Source: Pseudomonas sp. GM84 (GTDB lineage: Bacteria; Pseudomonadota; Gammaproteobacteria; Pseudomonadales; Pseudomonadaceae). Taken from it: DNA of 35,611 nt. Where the stretch lies: NCBI RefSeq assembly GCF_000282535.1, contig NZ_AKJC01000170.1:1-35611 (forward strand), in the 5' to 3' direction. Position 1 is the stretch's first letter, and each line of letters starts with the position of its first letter. The notes below the pieces were generated by a model. The model had not been told where the DNA came from and made no database searches. It worked only from the letters and a program-made list of their open reading frames with translations. A program made the translations under genes and the position numbers. This document shows positions 8,903-15,699 of the stretch, in pieces.

Positions 8903-8923
8903 AGTTTTTTTGTAGGAAACTTC
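8901..8923 (+). terminator. Hairpin with T-rich tail, plus strand
   Basis: GAAGTTT (8901-8907) pairs with AAACTTC (8917-8923) around a 9-nt loop and is followed by ttattatt. It starts at the stop of the doubtful 73-codon frame and faces the qor terminator. Confidence 0.4.
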
Positions 8924-8938
8924 TTATTATTCAGGCAG

Positions 8939-8962
8939 AAAAAACCCGGGCTTAGCCCGGGT
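8939..8962 (-). terminator. Rho-independent terminator of the oxidoreductase gene
   Basis: On the minus strand ACCCGGGC, loop TAA, GCCCGGGT, then a run of T (the plus strand shows aaaaaa at 8939-8944). It is a perfect 8-bp GC-rich stem located 22 bp past the stop of the 8985-10007 gene. Confidence 0.85.
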
Positions 8963-8984
8963 CCATTTCGTTGCCATAGCCCTC

Positions 8985-10007
8985 TCAGGGCTGTCCCATG
9001 TCCAGCACCACCCGCCCACCACACGGACATTCATCCATGCACTGATGGGCCTCGACCACCTGACTGAACGGAAACACCTTGATGATCTGCGGTGTCAGCA
9101 GTTGGTCGGCGGTGAACTGGTTGATATCGCGCAGGGCTCGCTGCAAGGCCACCTGATCCTGGCTGATCCCCAGCTCCGGCTTGCCGGTGAAGTTGCCGAT
9201 GCAGTGCACGTGGAACTGGATGTTCTTCTGGAACGCCGCACAGGCCGGGAACGGTGTCTGGTTGCCCCCTTGCAGGCCATACAGCACCAGGCTGCCACGC
9301 GGCGCCAGCACATCGCCGAGCAGCGACATCTGTGGCCCGCCCATGCCATCGAGGACCATGTCCACGCCACGCCCGTTGGTGTACTTGCCGACCTGCATCA
9401 GCAGGTCCTGCTCTTCGGTGACGATCACCTTGTCGGCCCCCAGCCCCAGCAGGTATTCGCGCTGCTCGGGTTCCTTGGTGGCGGCGAAGACCGTGAGCCC
9501 AAGCGCCTTGCCCAGTTGCACGAATGCAGGGCCCGCGCAATGGCTGGCGTCGGTCACCAGGGCGGTCTGCCCGGCCTTGGCCCGGGCCAGGTCGACGTAG
9601 GCGAAGTAGGCGATCAGCAAGGGCGTGTAGTGCACGCTGGCTTCGATCGGCGTGAGCACGTCCGGGTAACGGGTAATGGCGGTGCGCGGCAGCACGATGA
9701 CATCGCCATACACCGGATGCTCGTTGGCACTGGCGGCCGGGAAGCTGGCCACCCGGTCACCGACCGCGATATCGTCGACACCCTCGCCGACCGCCGTCAC
9801 CACGCCCGCCATCTCACTGCCGATCCCGGCCGGCAGGCGGGCCTGGGACGGTGCCAGGTTCTGCCGCCAGAGCACGTCGTACCAGCTCACGCCAATCGCC
9901 TCGACGCGGATCTGCACCTCGCCAACGGCAGGTGATGGTTCGGCCTGCTCCTCGCAACGGAGCACATCGGCAGCGCCGAACTTGTGGAAACGGATCATGC
10001 GGGACAT
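8985..10007 (-). CDS. Zinc-independent MDR-family NAD(P)H:quinone oxidoreductase-like protein
   Basis: A 340-aa medium-chain dehydrogenase/reductase, cytosolic, likely NADPH-dependent reduction of quinones or enones. The N-terminal GroES-like fold has GEVQIRVEAIGVSWYDVLWR and GSEMAGVVTAVGEGV. The Rossmann half shows ALVTDASHCAGPAFVQLGKALG, where the usual AxxGGVG loop is altered to ASHCAG, then GADKVI, DMVLDGMGG and GSLVLYG. The structural-zinc cysteine cluster is missing, as in QOR-type enzymes. Start supported by gGCGAGGtatgcgATG. A strong terminator follows. It is divergent from a LysR regulator with 206 bp between the starts, a common arrangement in which the regulator controls the enzyme. 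The substrate is unknown. Confidence 0.88.
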   Translation of the reverse strand: MSRMIRFHKFGAADVLRCEEQAEPSPAVGEVQIRVEAIGVSWYDVLWRQNLAPSQARLPAGIGSEMAGVVTAVGEGVDDIAVGDRVASFPAASANEHPVYGDVIVLPRTAITRYPDVLTPIEASVHYTPLLIAYFAYVDLARAKAGQTALVTDASHCAGPAFVQLGKALGLTVFAATKEPEQREYLLGLGADKVIVTEEQDLLMQVGKYTNGRGVDMVLDGMGGPQMSLLGDVLAPRGSLVLYGLQGGNQTPFPACAAFQKNIQFHVHCIGNFTGKPELGISQDQVALQRALRDINQFTADQLLTPQIIKVFPFSQVVEAHQCMDECPCGGRVVLDMGQP

Positions 10008-10213
10008 CGCATACCTCGCCTGTGTGAACCTCGTATTACCACGAACTTTATCCGGGCTTTAGCCGTTAGACCATCAGTGGCGGTTAATAGTCGACATGCC
10101 TGTCATCGATTGGGCACCTGGCTTTCCTGTGCATTGGCACCCGGAAATCGGTGCAGGGTAACAGCCTTTGGCCTTAAGATTCACCCCTGCCCCATTTATG
10201 GCGAAGCGCACCG

Positions 10214-11128
10214 ATGAATCGAAACGACCTGCGTCGCGTAGACCTCAACTTGCTGATCGTGTTCGAAACCCTGATGCATGAGCGTAGCGTGACCCGTGCC
10301 GCCGAGAAGCTGTTCCTCGGCCAGCCGGCGATCAGCGCGGCCCTGTCGCGCCTGCGCAACCTGTTCGACGACCCGTTGTTCGTGCGCACCGGCCGCAGCA
10401 TGGAGCCCTCGGCGCGCGCCAACGAGATCTTCGCCCTGCTCTCCCCGGCGCTGGACTCGATTTCCACCGCCGTCAGTCGCGCCGCCGAGTTCGACCCGGC
10501 CACCAGCAACGCCGTGTTCCGTATCGGCCTGTCGGACGACGCCGAATTCGCCCTGCTGCCGCAACTGCTCAAGCGCATTCGCGCCGAGGCGCCGGGCATC
10601 GTGCTGGTGGTACGCCGGGTCAACTACCTGCTGATGCCGACCTTGCTGGCCTCGGGCGAAATCTCCGTGGGTGTGAGCTACACCAACGAACTGCCGGCCA
10701 ACGCCAAGCGCAAGGTACTGCGCCGCAGCATGCCCAAGCTGCTGCGCGCCGACAGCGTGCCGGGCAGCATCAGCCTGGACGATTTCTGCGCCAGGCCGCA
10801 TGCACTGGTGTCGTTCGCCGGCGACCTGTCCGGGTTCATCGACGAAGCGCTGGAGGAAATCGGCCGCAAGCGCCACGTGGTGCTGGCCGTGCCGCAGTTC
10901 AATGGCCTGGGGAGTCTGCTGGCGGGGACAGACATTGTCGCCACGGTGCCGGACTACACGGCGGATGCGCTGACTGCCGCTGGAGGGTTGCGCGCCGAGG
11001 ACCTGCCGATCGAGGTGCGCAGTTTCGAGCTGCACATGGCTTGGCGGGGGGCGCAGGACAATGACCCGGCGGAGCGGTGGTTGCGGTCGCGGATACAGAT
11101 GTTCTTCGGCAGCGATGAAAACATGTAG
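10214..11128 (+). CDS. LysR-family transcriptional regulator
   Basis: A 304-aa LTTR. The winged helix is at residues 6-65 (LLIVFETLMHERSVTRAAEKL, QPAISAALSRLRNLFDDPLFVRTGR), followed by the effector-binding domain (FRIGLSDDAEFALLPQLLKRI). It is divergent from the MDR oxidoreductase. An imperfect dyad TTAGACC (10064-10070) / GGTTAA (10080-10085) in the shared intergenic region is a possible binding site, but it is weak. Only a weak ribosome binding site precedes the ATG. The likely target is its divergent neighbour and its own gene. The effector is unknown. Confidence 0.92.
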   Translation: MNRNDLRRVDLNLLIVFETLMHERSVTRAAEKLFLGQPAISAALSRLRNLFDDPLFVRTGRSMEPSARANEIFALLSPALDSISTAVSRAAEFDPATSNAVFRIGLSDDAEFALLPQLLKRIRAEAPGIVLVVRRVNYLLMPTLLASGEISVGVSYTNELPANAKRKVLRRSMPKLLRADSVPGSISLDDFCARPHALVSFAGDLSGFIDEALEEIGRKRHVVLAVPQFNGLGSLLAGTDIVATVPDYTADALTAAGGLRAEDLPIEVRSFELHMAWRGAQDNDPAERWLRSRIQMFFGSDENM

Positions 11129-11253
11129 AGGCAAAACCTGGGATCTCCTATCGGCGCGGTCGTCCTGCTGCAGGGCCTTCCGTCGCTCAGCGGGCACCCT
11201 CTCGCGGGCGGCAGGCCGAACAGAGGGTGAACAACCTAAAAAGGAGTTCCACC

Positions 11254-11604
11254 ATGACACCAGCAAAACCCTCTACGTTACTGCTCGCACTGTGCCTGGG
11301 CTTCGCTGCCCCCCTTGCATTGGCCGCCACAGACCTGAACGATCAGCGCGCCCCAGGCATGCAACCGCCCGTCAATGGACAAATGAACGGCCAAGGCGAT
11401 GCGACTGGCTCAGGAACACCCGGCGATGGCATGGGTACGGGTGATGGCGGTACTGATGACAATGGGACGGACAACACCGGAGGTGACGGTACCAACAGTG
11501 GCTCGGGAACCGGCAGTAATGGCGCTGGTGGTAGCGGCACAGGCTCGGGCAGTGGTAGCAGTGGCTCAGCCGGTAGTGGATCAGGCGCAGGTTCCGGCAG
11601 CTAG
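11254..11604 (+). CDS. Small exported Gly/Ser/Thr/Asn-rich low-complexity protein
   Basis: A 116-aa protein. The start is fixed by AAAAAGGAG eight bases before the ATG. The first ~25 residues form a standard Sec signal peptide (LLLALCLGFAAPLALA, cleavage after ALA). The mature part is almost entirely Gly, Ser, Thr, Asp, Asn and Gln in GTG/GSG/GDG-type repeats, with acidic residues in the first half and pure Gly/Ser/Ala at the end. It should be disordered and periplasmic or secreted. I recognise no domain. The repeat-rich tail is likely to vary in length between strains. Confidence 0.75.
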   Translation: MTPAKPSTLLLALCLGFAAPLALAATDLNDQRAPGMQPPVNGQMNGQGDATGSGTPGDGMGTGDGGTDDNGTDNTGGDGTNSGSGTGSNGAGGSGTGSGSGSSGSAGSGSGAGSGS

Positions 11605-11639
11605 CAGAAATGGCTGGCCCTGCAGAAGCGGGGGTGCAC

Positions 11640-12164
11640 TCAACGCCAATGCGTCATCAACGCGCCTCGGGTGCCGCAGACCGGGTCTTGCGCAGGGCAC
11701 GGCACCTTGGCGATGCGCGCCAGGGCGCACGGGTGCGCGGTGCTGTCGGGCCGCTGAATGTCGTAGTCTTCCTGCCCTTGAGGATAGGCACCAACCACCA
11801 GGAAGTCATCGCTGCACTCGATGCAGCGATGGCCCGTGCCCGCCGGCAGCACCAGGACATCGCCCCGTTTCACGCTCATGCTCTGCCCGGCCTCCCCGCC
11901 AAGCGTCAATCGGGCCCGCCCGCAAGCAATGCCCAGCGCCTCATGGGCGTTCGGGTGAAAGTGGTGATAATCGAAGATTCCGTCACGCCAGAGCGGGGTC
12001 CATTGGTGAGCCGCAAACAAGGCTTCGAAGGCGCTGGCATCATCCCCTGACGGATCAAGCTTCAGCCGGTAGAGCAGTACGGGAAAACGGCTGTTCGGCG
12101 TCGCGCCGTCGTCTTCGAAATACAAAGCCTGCACGCTGGCATCCGCTGTGTTCATGAGCGTCAT
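11640..12164 (-). CDS. Cupin-domain protein
   Basis: A single-domain cupin of 174 aa from this start, or 177 aa from an ATG at 12173. Cupin motif 1 is HFHPNAHEALGIACGRARLTLGG, giving the His-x-His...Glu metal set. Motif 2 is GDVLVLPAGTGHRC with the second-motif His. The order resembles YjlB-like cupins. The function is probably binding or isomerising a small molecule with a divalent metal; no substrate can be named. I prefer 12164 because AGGATG sits six bases upstream of that ATG, while the 12173 ATG has no spacing for a ribosome binding site. Confidence 0.82.
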   Translation of the reverse strand: MTLMNTADASVQALYFEDDGATPNSRFPVLLYRLKLDPSGDDASAFEALFAAHQWTPLWRDGIFDYHHFHPNAHEALGIACGRARLTLGGEAGQSMSVKRGDVLVLPAGTGHRCIECSDDFLVVGAYPQGQEDYDIQRPDSTAHPCALARIAKVPCPAQDPVCGTRGALMTHWR

Positions 12165-12262
12165 GATGCGCATCCTGATCAGTCATCGGTTCACTTTCGA
12201 ACCCGCAGGCTGCTGCCAGGTTCCAGCCGGCAGACCGGTGTATCTGACGTGACCGGCCAACA

Positions 12263-12493
12263 TTACGCGGTGTAAACCTCTATCTCGGACAGTCCAAGCA
12301 AATCGGCTTGAGCCATGATTTCGCTCGGCGATGCATCAGCGGCAGGAAGAACAAGGCCGTTTTCACTATCCCCAAAGTGCAACACGAGCAGGTGCATTGC
12401 AGCCTCGTGACGACCGAGTTGGTCTTGCTCCAACGCCAGCCGGTAACTTTTCGGTTCTTCAGCCAAGCGATATTCAATGTTGAAAGTTGCCAT
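12263..12493 (-). CDS. Small conserved-looking protein of unknown function (76 aa)
   Basis: Starts at MATFNIEYRLAEEPKSY, preceded by cttGAGGTGAGCATG. An upstream extension of the frame to 12703 has poor, non-native composition and no ribosome binding site. The protein is acidic and soluble, with alternating hydrophobic residues (AAMHLLVLHFG, PSEIMAQADLLGLSEIEVYTA) suggesting a small alpha/beta fold. No domain is recognised. It is transcribed in the same direction as the Nudix gene upstream, 98 bp away. Confidence 0.65.
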   Translation of the reverse strand: MATFNIEYRLAEEPKSYRLALEQDQLGRHEAAMHLLVLHFGDSENGLVLPAADASPSEIMAQADLLGLSEIEVYTA

Positions 12494-12591
12494 GCTCACC
12501 TCAAGATTTACGAGACTACCAAACCTGACCACAAGGCCAACAATCTGTTCCTGTGAGGATGGGCTGCTGTGTGAATACCTGGTCATGCTGG

Positions 12592-13005
12592 CTACTGGAC
12601 GAGTTGCTGATCGAAGCGGACAAGCGACGAGAGATCCCTCGAAAGTAACGCAGCTGCCGTGGGCTTGAGCATGGTCGGGCTCAGCTGCCCCCACGCTACC
12701 CACCTGCAGGCCTCGATTCGCTTTCCAGGAACCACCCGGCAGCCATCAGGGATATCAGTGGAAAAAAGATGGTGGAGGATTTTCCCCACCTGGACAGTGC
12801 CAGCAATGTGCAGACTGGAACAATGCAGTGACAACTCGCTCCAGAGCTCTCGCGCGGCTGCAACGATTGGCGCTTCACCTGCTGCTAGTGCCCCACTTGG
12901 AAACTTCCATTTGCCGCCCTTTCTGCGCACAAGCAGAACCTTGTCGTTCTGGGTGCAGATAATGGTGGCCTTGGCTCTGACTGGGCGATGCTTGGCTACG
13001 CTCAT
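12592..13005 (-). CDS. Nudix hydrolase with a non-canonical Nudix box
   Basis: A 137-aa single-domain Nudix protein, expected to hydrolyse a nucleoside diphosphate linked to another group. The Nudix box is G-x5-E-x7-REL: GALAAGEAPIVAAAREL, then WSELSL. Consensus is REUXEEXGU. Here the first of the paired glutamates is Ser and the late Gly is also Ser, while the RE pair and the second glutamate are kept. The start at MSVAKHRPVRAK is supported by ttGAGGTGcgatttgtcATG. The in-frame extension upstream to 13194 lacks such support and has unlikely composition. Activity may be altered by the lost metal-binding residue. The substrate is unknown. Confidence 0.82.
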   Translation of the reverse strand: MSVAKHRPVRAKATIICTQNDKVLLVRRKGGKWKFPSGALAAGEAPIVAAARELWSELSLHCSSLHIAGTVQVGKILHHLFSTDIPDGCRVVPGKRIEACRWVAWGQLSPTMLKPTAAALLSRDLSSLVRFDQQLVQ

Positions 13006-13190
13006 GACAAATCGCACCTCAAGAACGCGCGACATCCTGAAAGCTGATGTGACCTTCCATACCATTGATGACCTGACGGATTGAAGCTCGGTTCCGAGCC
13101 CCCTCTCGACGGATCGAAATCGCTTATGTCGATTGGGTGACATGACGACGTTGGGCGCAGCCCAGATCAACACCTGGCCAATCAAGAACA

Positions 13191-13352
13191 TCACTCTCTT
13201 GGGGTGCCCATCCCTTCATCAACGTTTTCTTGCTTCTTGCCATCCTCATCGTCTTCCAGATCGTCATCCATGAGCGGATCGTTTTCCACAGGGTCGGACG
13301 GTGTGGGGTCATCGGGATTCAAGCCACCTTGCTTTCTCGGATCGGTGCTCAT
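13191..13352 (-). CDS. Small acidic protein of unknown function (53 aa)
   Basis: Begins MSTDPRKQGGLNPDD, with cGAGGtatgcagccATG upstream. It is strongly acidic and Pro/Asp-rich (VENDPLMDDDLEDDEDG), and certainly disordered. There is no membrane segment and no recognised domain. Short Asp/Pro-rich proteins like this are seen in many Pseudomonas genomes as stress-associated hypotheticals (from memory). Upstream extension to 13421 is less likely. Confidence 0.6.
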   Translation of the reverse strand: MSTDPRKQGGLNPDDPTPSDPVENDPLMDDDLEDDEDGKKQENVDEGMGTPRE

Positions 13353-13559
13353 GGCTGCATACCTCGGAAGAAATGCGTGATACCGCACCTTTTTGGATGA
13401 TCCGCTGGAATCCTCGTTCAACTGGAGTTGCTGCCGTCGGTCGCGCTATCTCCCCGATTCGGCACTCGGAGATGGAGGCGAACCGCTGAGCATCGCGCAG
13501 GAACTTTGCCTGCCGGTGCCGGCCCCTAGTTGAGGTCTATCGGTAAAAGGAGATAAACA

Positions 13560-14099
13560 ATGAGTGCACAACTGAACGGCAAACGCGTGGCCTTTCTGGT
13601 CACCGATGGCTTCGAGCAGGTGGAGCTGACCGGCCCGCGTGAAGCGCTGGAAAACAGTGGCGCGGTGGTCGATATCCTGGGCGAGAAAGAAGGCAAGGTA
13701 CGCGGCTGGAACCATGACAAACCCGCCGACGAGTTCGAAGTGGATGCGTCGTTCGAGGATGCCCACCTCGACCTTTACGACGCCCTGGTGCTGCCCGGCG
13801 GCGTGCAGAACTCCGACACGATCCGCTTGAACACCGGTGCGCAAAAGCTGGTAAAGAGCCATGACGCGGCTGGCAAGCCGCTGGCCGTCATCTGCCACGG
13901 TGCCTGGTTGCTGGTGTCGAGTGGCTTGGTCAAAGGCAAGCGGATGACCAGCTACAAGACATTGCAGGACGACATTCGCAATGCGGGTGGCCTGTGGGTG
14001 GATGAGCAGGTGGTGGTGGACGGCAACCTGATCACCAGCCGCCAGCCGGACGATATTCCGGCCTTCAACGAGCAGTTGATCAAGGCGCTGGCAGGCTGA
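13560..14099 (+). CDS. DJ-1/PfpI (YhbO/PfpI-type) family protein
   Basis: A 179-aa class I glutamine-amidotransferase-like fold. The nucleophile elbow is VICHGAWLL (Cys112-His113). The N-terminal acidic residue of the family is in TDGFEQVEL. Members with this architecture have been described as proteases, chaperones or deglycases that act on glyoxal adducts, and the true activity is debated. No signal peptide. The start is supported by AAAGGAG seven bases before the ATG. It stands alone in its direction and converges on the membrane-protein gene. Confidence 0.9.
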   Translation: MSAQLNGKRVAFLVTDGFEQVELTGPREALENSGAVVDILGEKEGKVRGWNHDKPADEFEVDASFEDAHLDLYDALVLPGGVQNSDTIRLNTGAQKLVKSHDAAGKPLAVICHGAWLLVSSGLVKGKRMTSYKTLQDDIRNAGGLWVDEQVVVDGNLITSRQPDDIPAFNEQLIKALAG

Positions 14100-14117
14100 G
14101 CTCAGCGCTTCTGCGTC

Positions 14118-14155
14118 GCGCCCTCCGGTCGTGCTTCAGGGCGTCCCGAGGGCGC
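14118..14155. terminator. Weak hairpin between convergent genes
   Basis: GCGCCCTC (14118-14125) is repeated inverted as GAGGGCGC (14148-14155) around a 22-nt loop. There is no U-run on either strand, but the position between two convergent stops (14099 and 14159) fits a shared terminator. Confidence 0.35.
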
Positions 14156-14158
14156 GGG

Positions 14159-14683
14159 TCACGCCAGCTGGATATAAACCGAGTAGGTGCCTAGCAAGAC
14201 CCAGAAGCCGAGAAAAATCCAAGGCGTGCGCAGGGAAAACAGCAGCGATTTGCGGTGCCCCGCCCGAGAGGTTTCCGCTTCGCAGAACAACGGCGATTCG
14301 TCATACGCCAATCCCATCATGGGCTCACCGCGCAGCAAGTGGCTTTGCTTGAGCTGCCAATGCTCGATGATCCGAAAGGCCGCGCGGATACCTGGCCAGG
14401 CGTTCAGCGAACTCAGCACGCCGAGCAGTGCGAGAAACGCCGGCACCATCAACGTGAACATCTCGCCCCAGCCCTGGTTCAGGTTGCCCATCGACGACAC
14501 GAACGCGATCACCAGGAATGACTGAGCCGCGAGATAGGCATCGGTTCGGTTGGCCAGGATGGTGGTCTCGTACTGTATTTCGCGTCGATAGAAATCCAGG
14601 CGCTCTTTTGGGGTACCGAACATCCTCGCGTTCTGCTGATCGATCTCATGTTCGGGGGTGGTGGGTGTGATGATTCGCGGCAC
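14159..14683 (-). CDS. Inner-membrane protein of unknown function
   Basis: A 174-aa protein. A charged N-terminal region (residues 1-50) has an amphipathic helix, followed by transmembrane segments near 51-68 (AAQSFLVIAFVSSMGN), 75-95 (LMVPAFLALLGVLSSL) and 152-172 (WIFLGFWVLLGTYSVY). A soluble stretch of about 55 residues lies between the second and third. The layout recalls small oligomeric membrane proteins of the RipA/SLATT kind, but I see no diagnostic motif. It converges with the DJ-1/PfpI gene. Confidence 0.65.
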   Translation of the reverse strand: MPRIITPTTPEHEIDQQNARMFGTPKERLDFYRREIQYETTILANRTDAYLAAQSFLVIAFVSSMGNLNQGWGEMFTLMVPAFLALLGVLSSLNAWPGIRAAFRIIEHWQLKQSHLLRGEPMMGLAYDESPLFCEAETSRAGHRKSLLFSLRTPWIFLGFWVLLGTYSVYIQLA

Positions 14684-14919
14684 TTGGACGCTCCAGTTGA
14701 ATGTCGAGCCTTACACAGAAAGCGCGAGACGCGGTCAGCGGTAGAGCTGACCAACCCTCGAGAATTCAATGCAAATGGGGAGCCCAGCTCCATTCCCTAC
14801 AGTGATATCAACGCGGGTAATAAAGTTCAGGGCAAACACAAAGCGAACCTGCGCTAAACCGGTGAACCATTTACATCGCCGATACGTCCACCGCAAAAGG
14901 ACAACGAGTCGACACCAAG

Positions 14920-15423
14920 ATGGCAAGTGATCCGGTACTGGCCGTGCTCGGCTATCTCAAAGACCACCACCTGGTACTCACGACTGCCGAGTCCTGTACA
15001 GCAGGCTGCATGGTCGCTTTGCTGGCGGCCTTCCCGGGTACGGGCGAGGTACTGGAAAGCGGCTATGTCGTGTATTCGCCCTCCGCCAAGAAACGTCTGC
15101 TAGGGGTAAGCCCGGAAACCATCGAACGGTACGGGCTGACCAGCGAGCCAGTCGCCTGGGAGATGGCCCTAGGGGCATTGAAGGACAGCGATGCCAACGT
15201 CGTGATTGCAACGACCGGTGTAGCCGGGCCAAGCCCGGCATCCGGGGTTTTACCCGGCACGCTGTGCTTTGCGTGGGCATTTGCCGGCGAGCCGATTGCC
15301 GTGTTTACCCGTACCCAGCGATTTTCTGGAGAGCGAGCGCAAGTCATGCACGACGGCGCCGTCTATGGACTGACCCGACTGATCCATTATCACGAGCGCT
15401 GGCTGCGGGGGGAGCGCGCCTGA
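14920..15423 (+). CDS. CinA C-terminal family (nicotinamide-nucleotide amidohydrolase PncC-like)
   Basis: A 167-aa stand-alone CinA_C domain, the size of E. coli PncC. It hydrolyses NMN to nicotinate mononucleotide in the pyridine nucleotide salvage cycle. The signature TTAESCTAGC has the active-site Ser at 25. Family residues Tyr and Lys are in GYVVYSPSAKKRLLGV, and the ATTGVAGPSP loop follows. Pseudomonads normally carry another PncC/CinA next to recA, so this may be a second copy (from memory). Only a weak ribosome binding site lies upstream (AAAAGGA, too far), so the start is uncertain. Confidence 0.82.
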   Translation: MASDPVLAVLGYLKDHHLVLTTAESCTAGCMVALLAAFPGTGEVLESGYVVYSPSAKKRLLGVSPETIERYGLTSEPVAWEMALGALKDSDANVVIATTGVAGPSPASGVLPGTLCFAWAFAGEPIAVFTRTQRFSGERAQVMHDGAVYGLTRLIHYHERWLRGERA

Positions 15424-15699
15424 GGGGTATATTCCAGGCCCTTGGCGCGACTGCTGGACGGCCATGCAACGCTGGTCGTCGAAAATGCACGCTTTCTGCA
15501 CCAACCGCGTGCATCGAGTCATCTTCAGTGGAGCAGCCGCAGAGCATAAAAACTCGATTTGAAACGTTGAACGGCACAGGCATATCCCACCGCCCGCGCA
15601 CGCCTTACAGCTGACAATCACCCTCTCAGCCCCCCACTTCTCTGTTCTCCCGATTGTTCCCTACACTGGTTACACAGTCGACGGCAAAGAGCCGGGTGC

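Noticed and set aside
12494..12703. N-terminal extension of the 76-aa protein to codon 1 at 12703
   Set aside because: No ribosome binding site, and it overlaps the 3' end of the Nudix gene. A strong GAGGTGA sits before the internal ATG.
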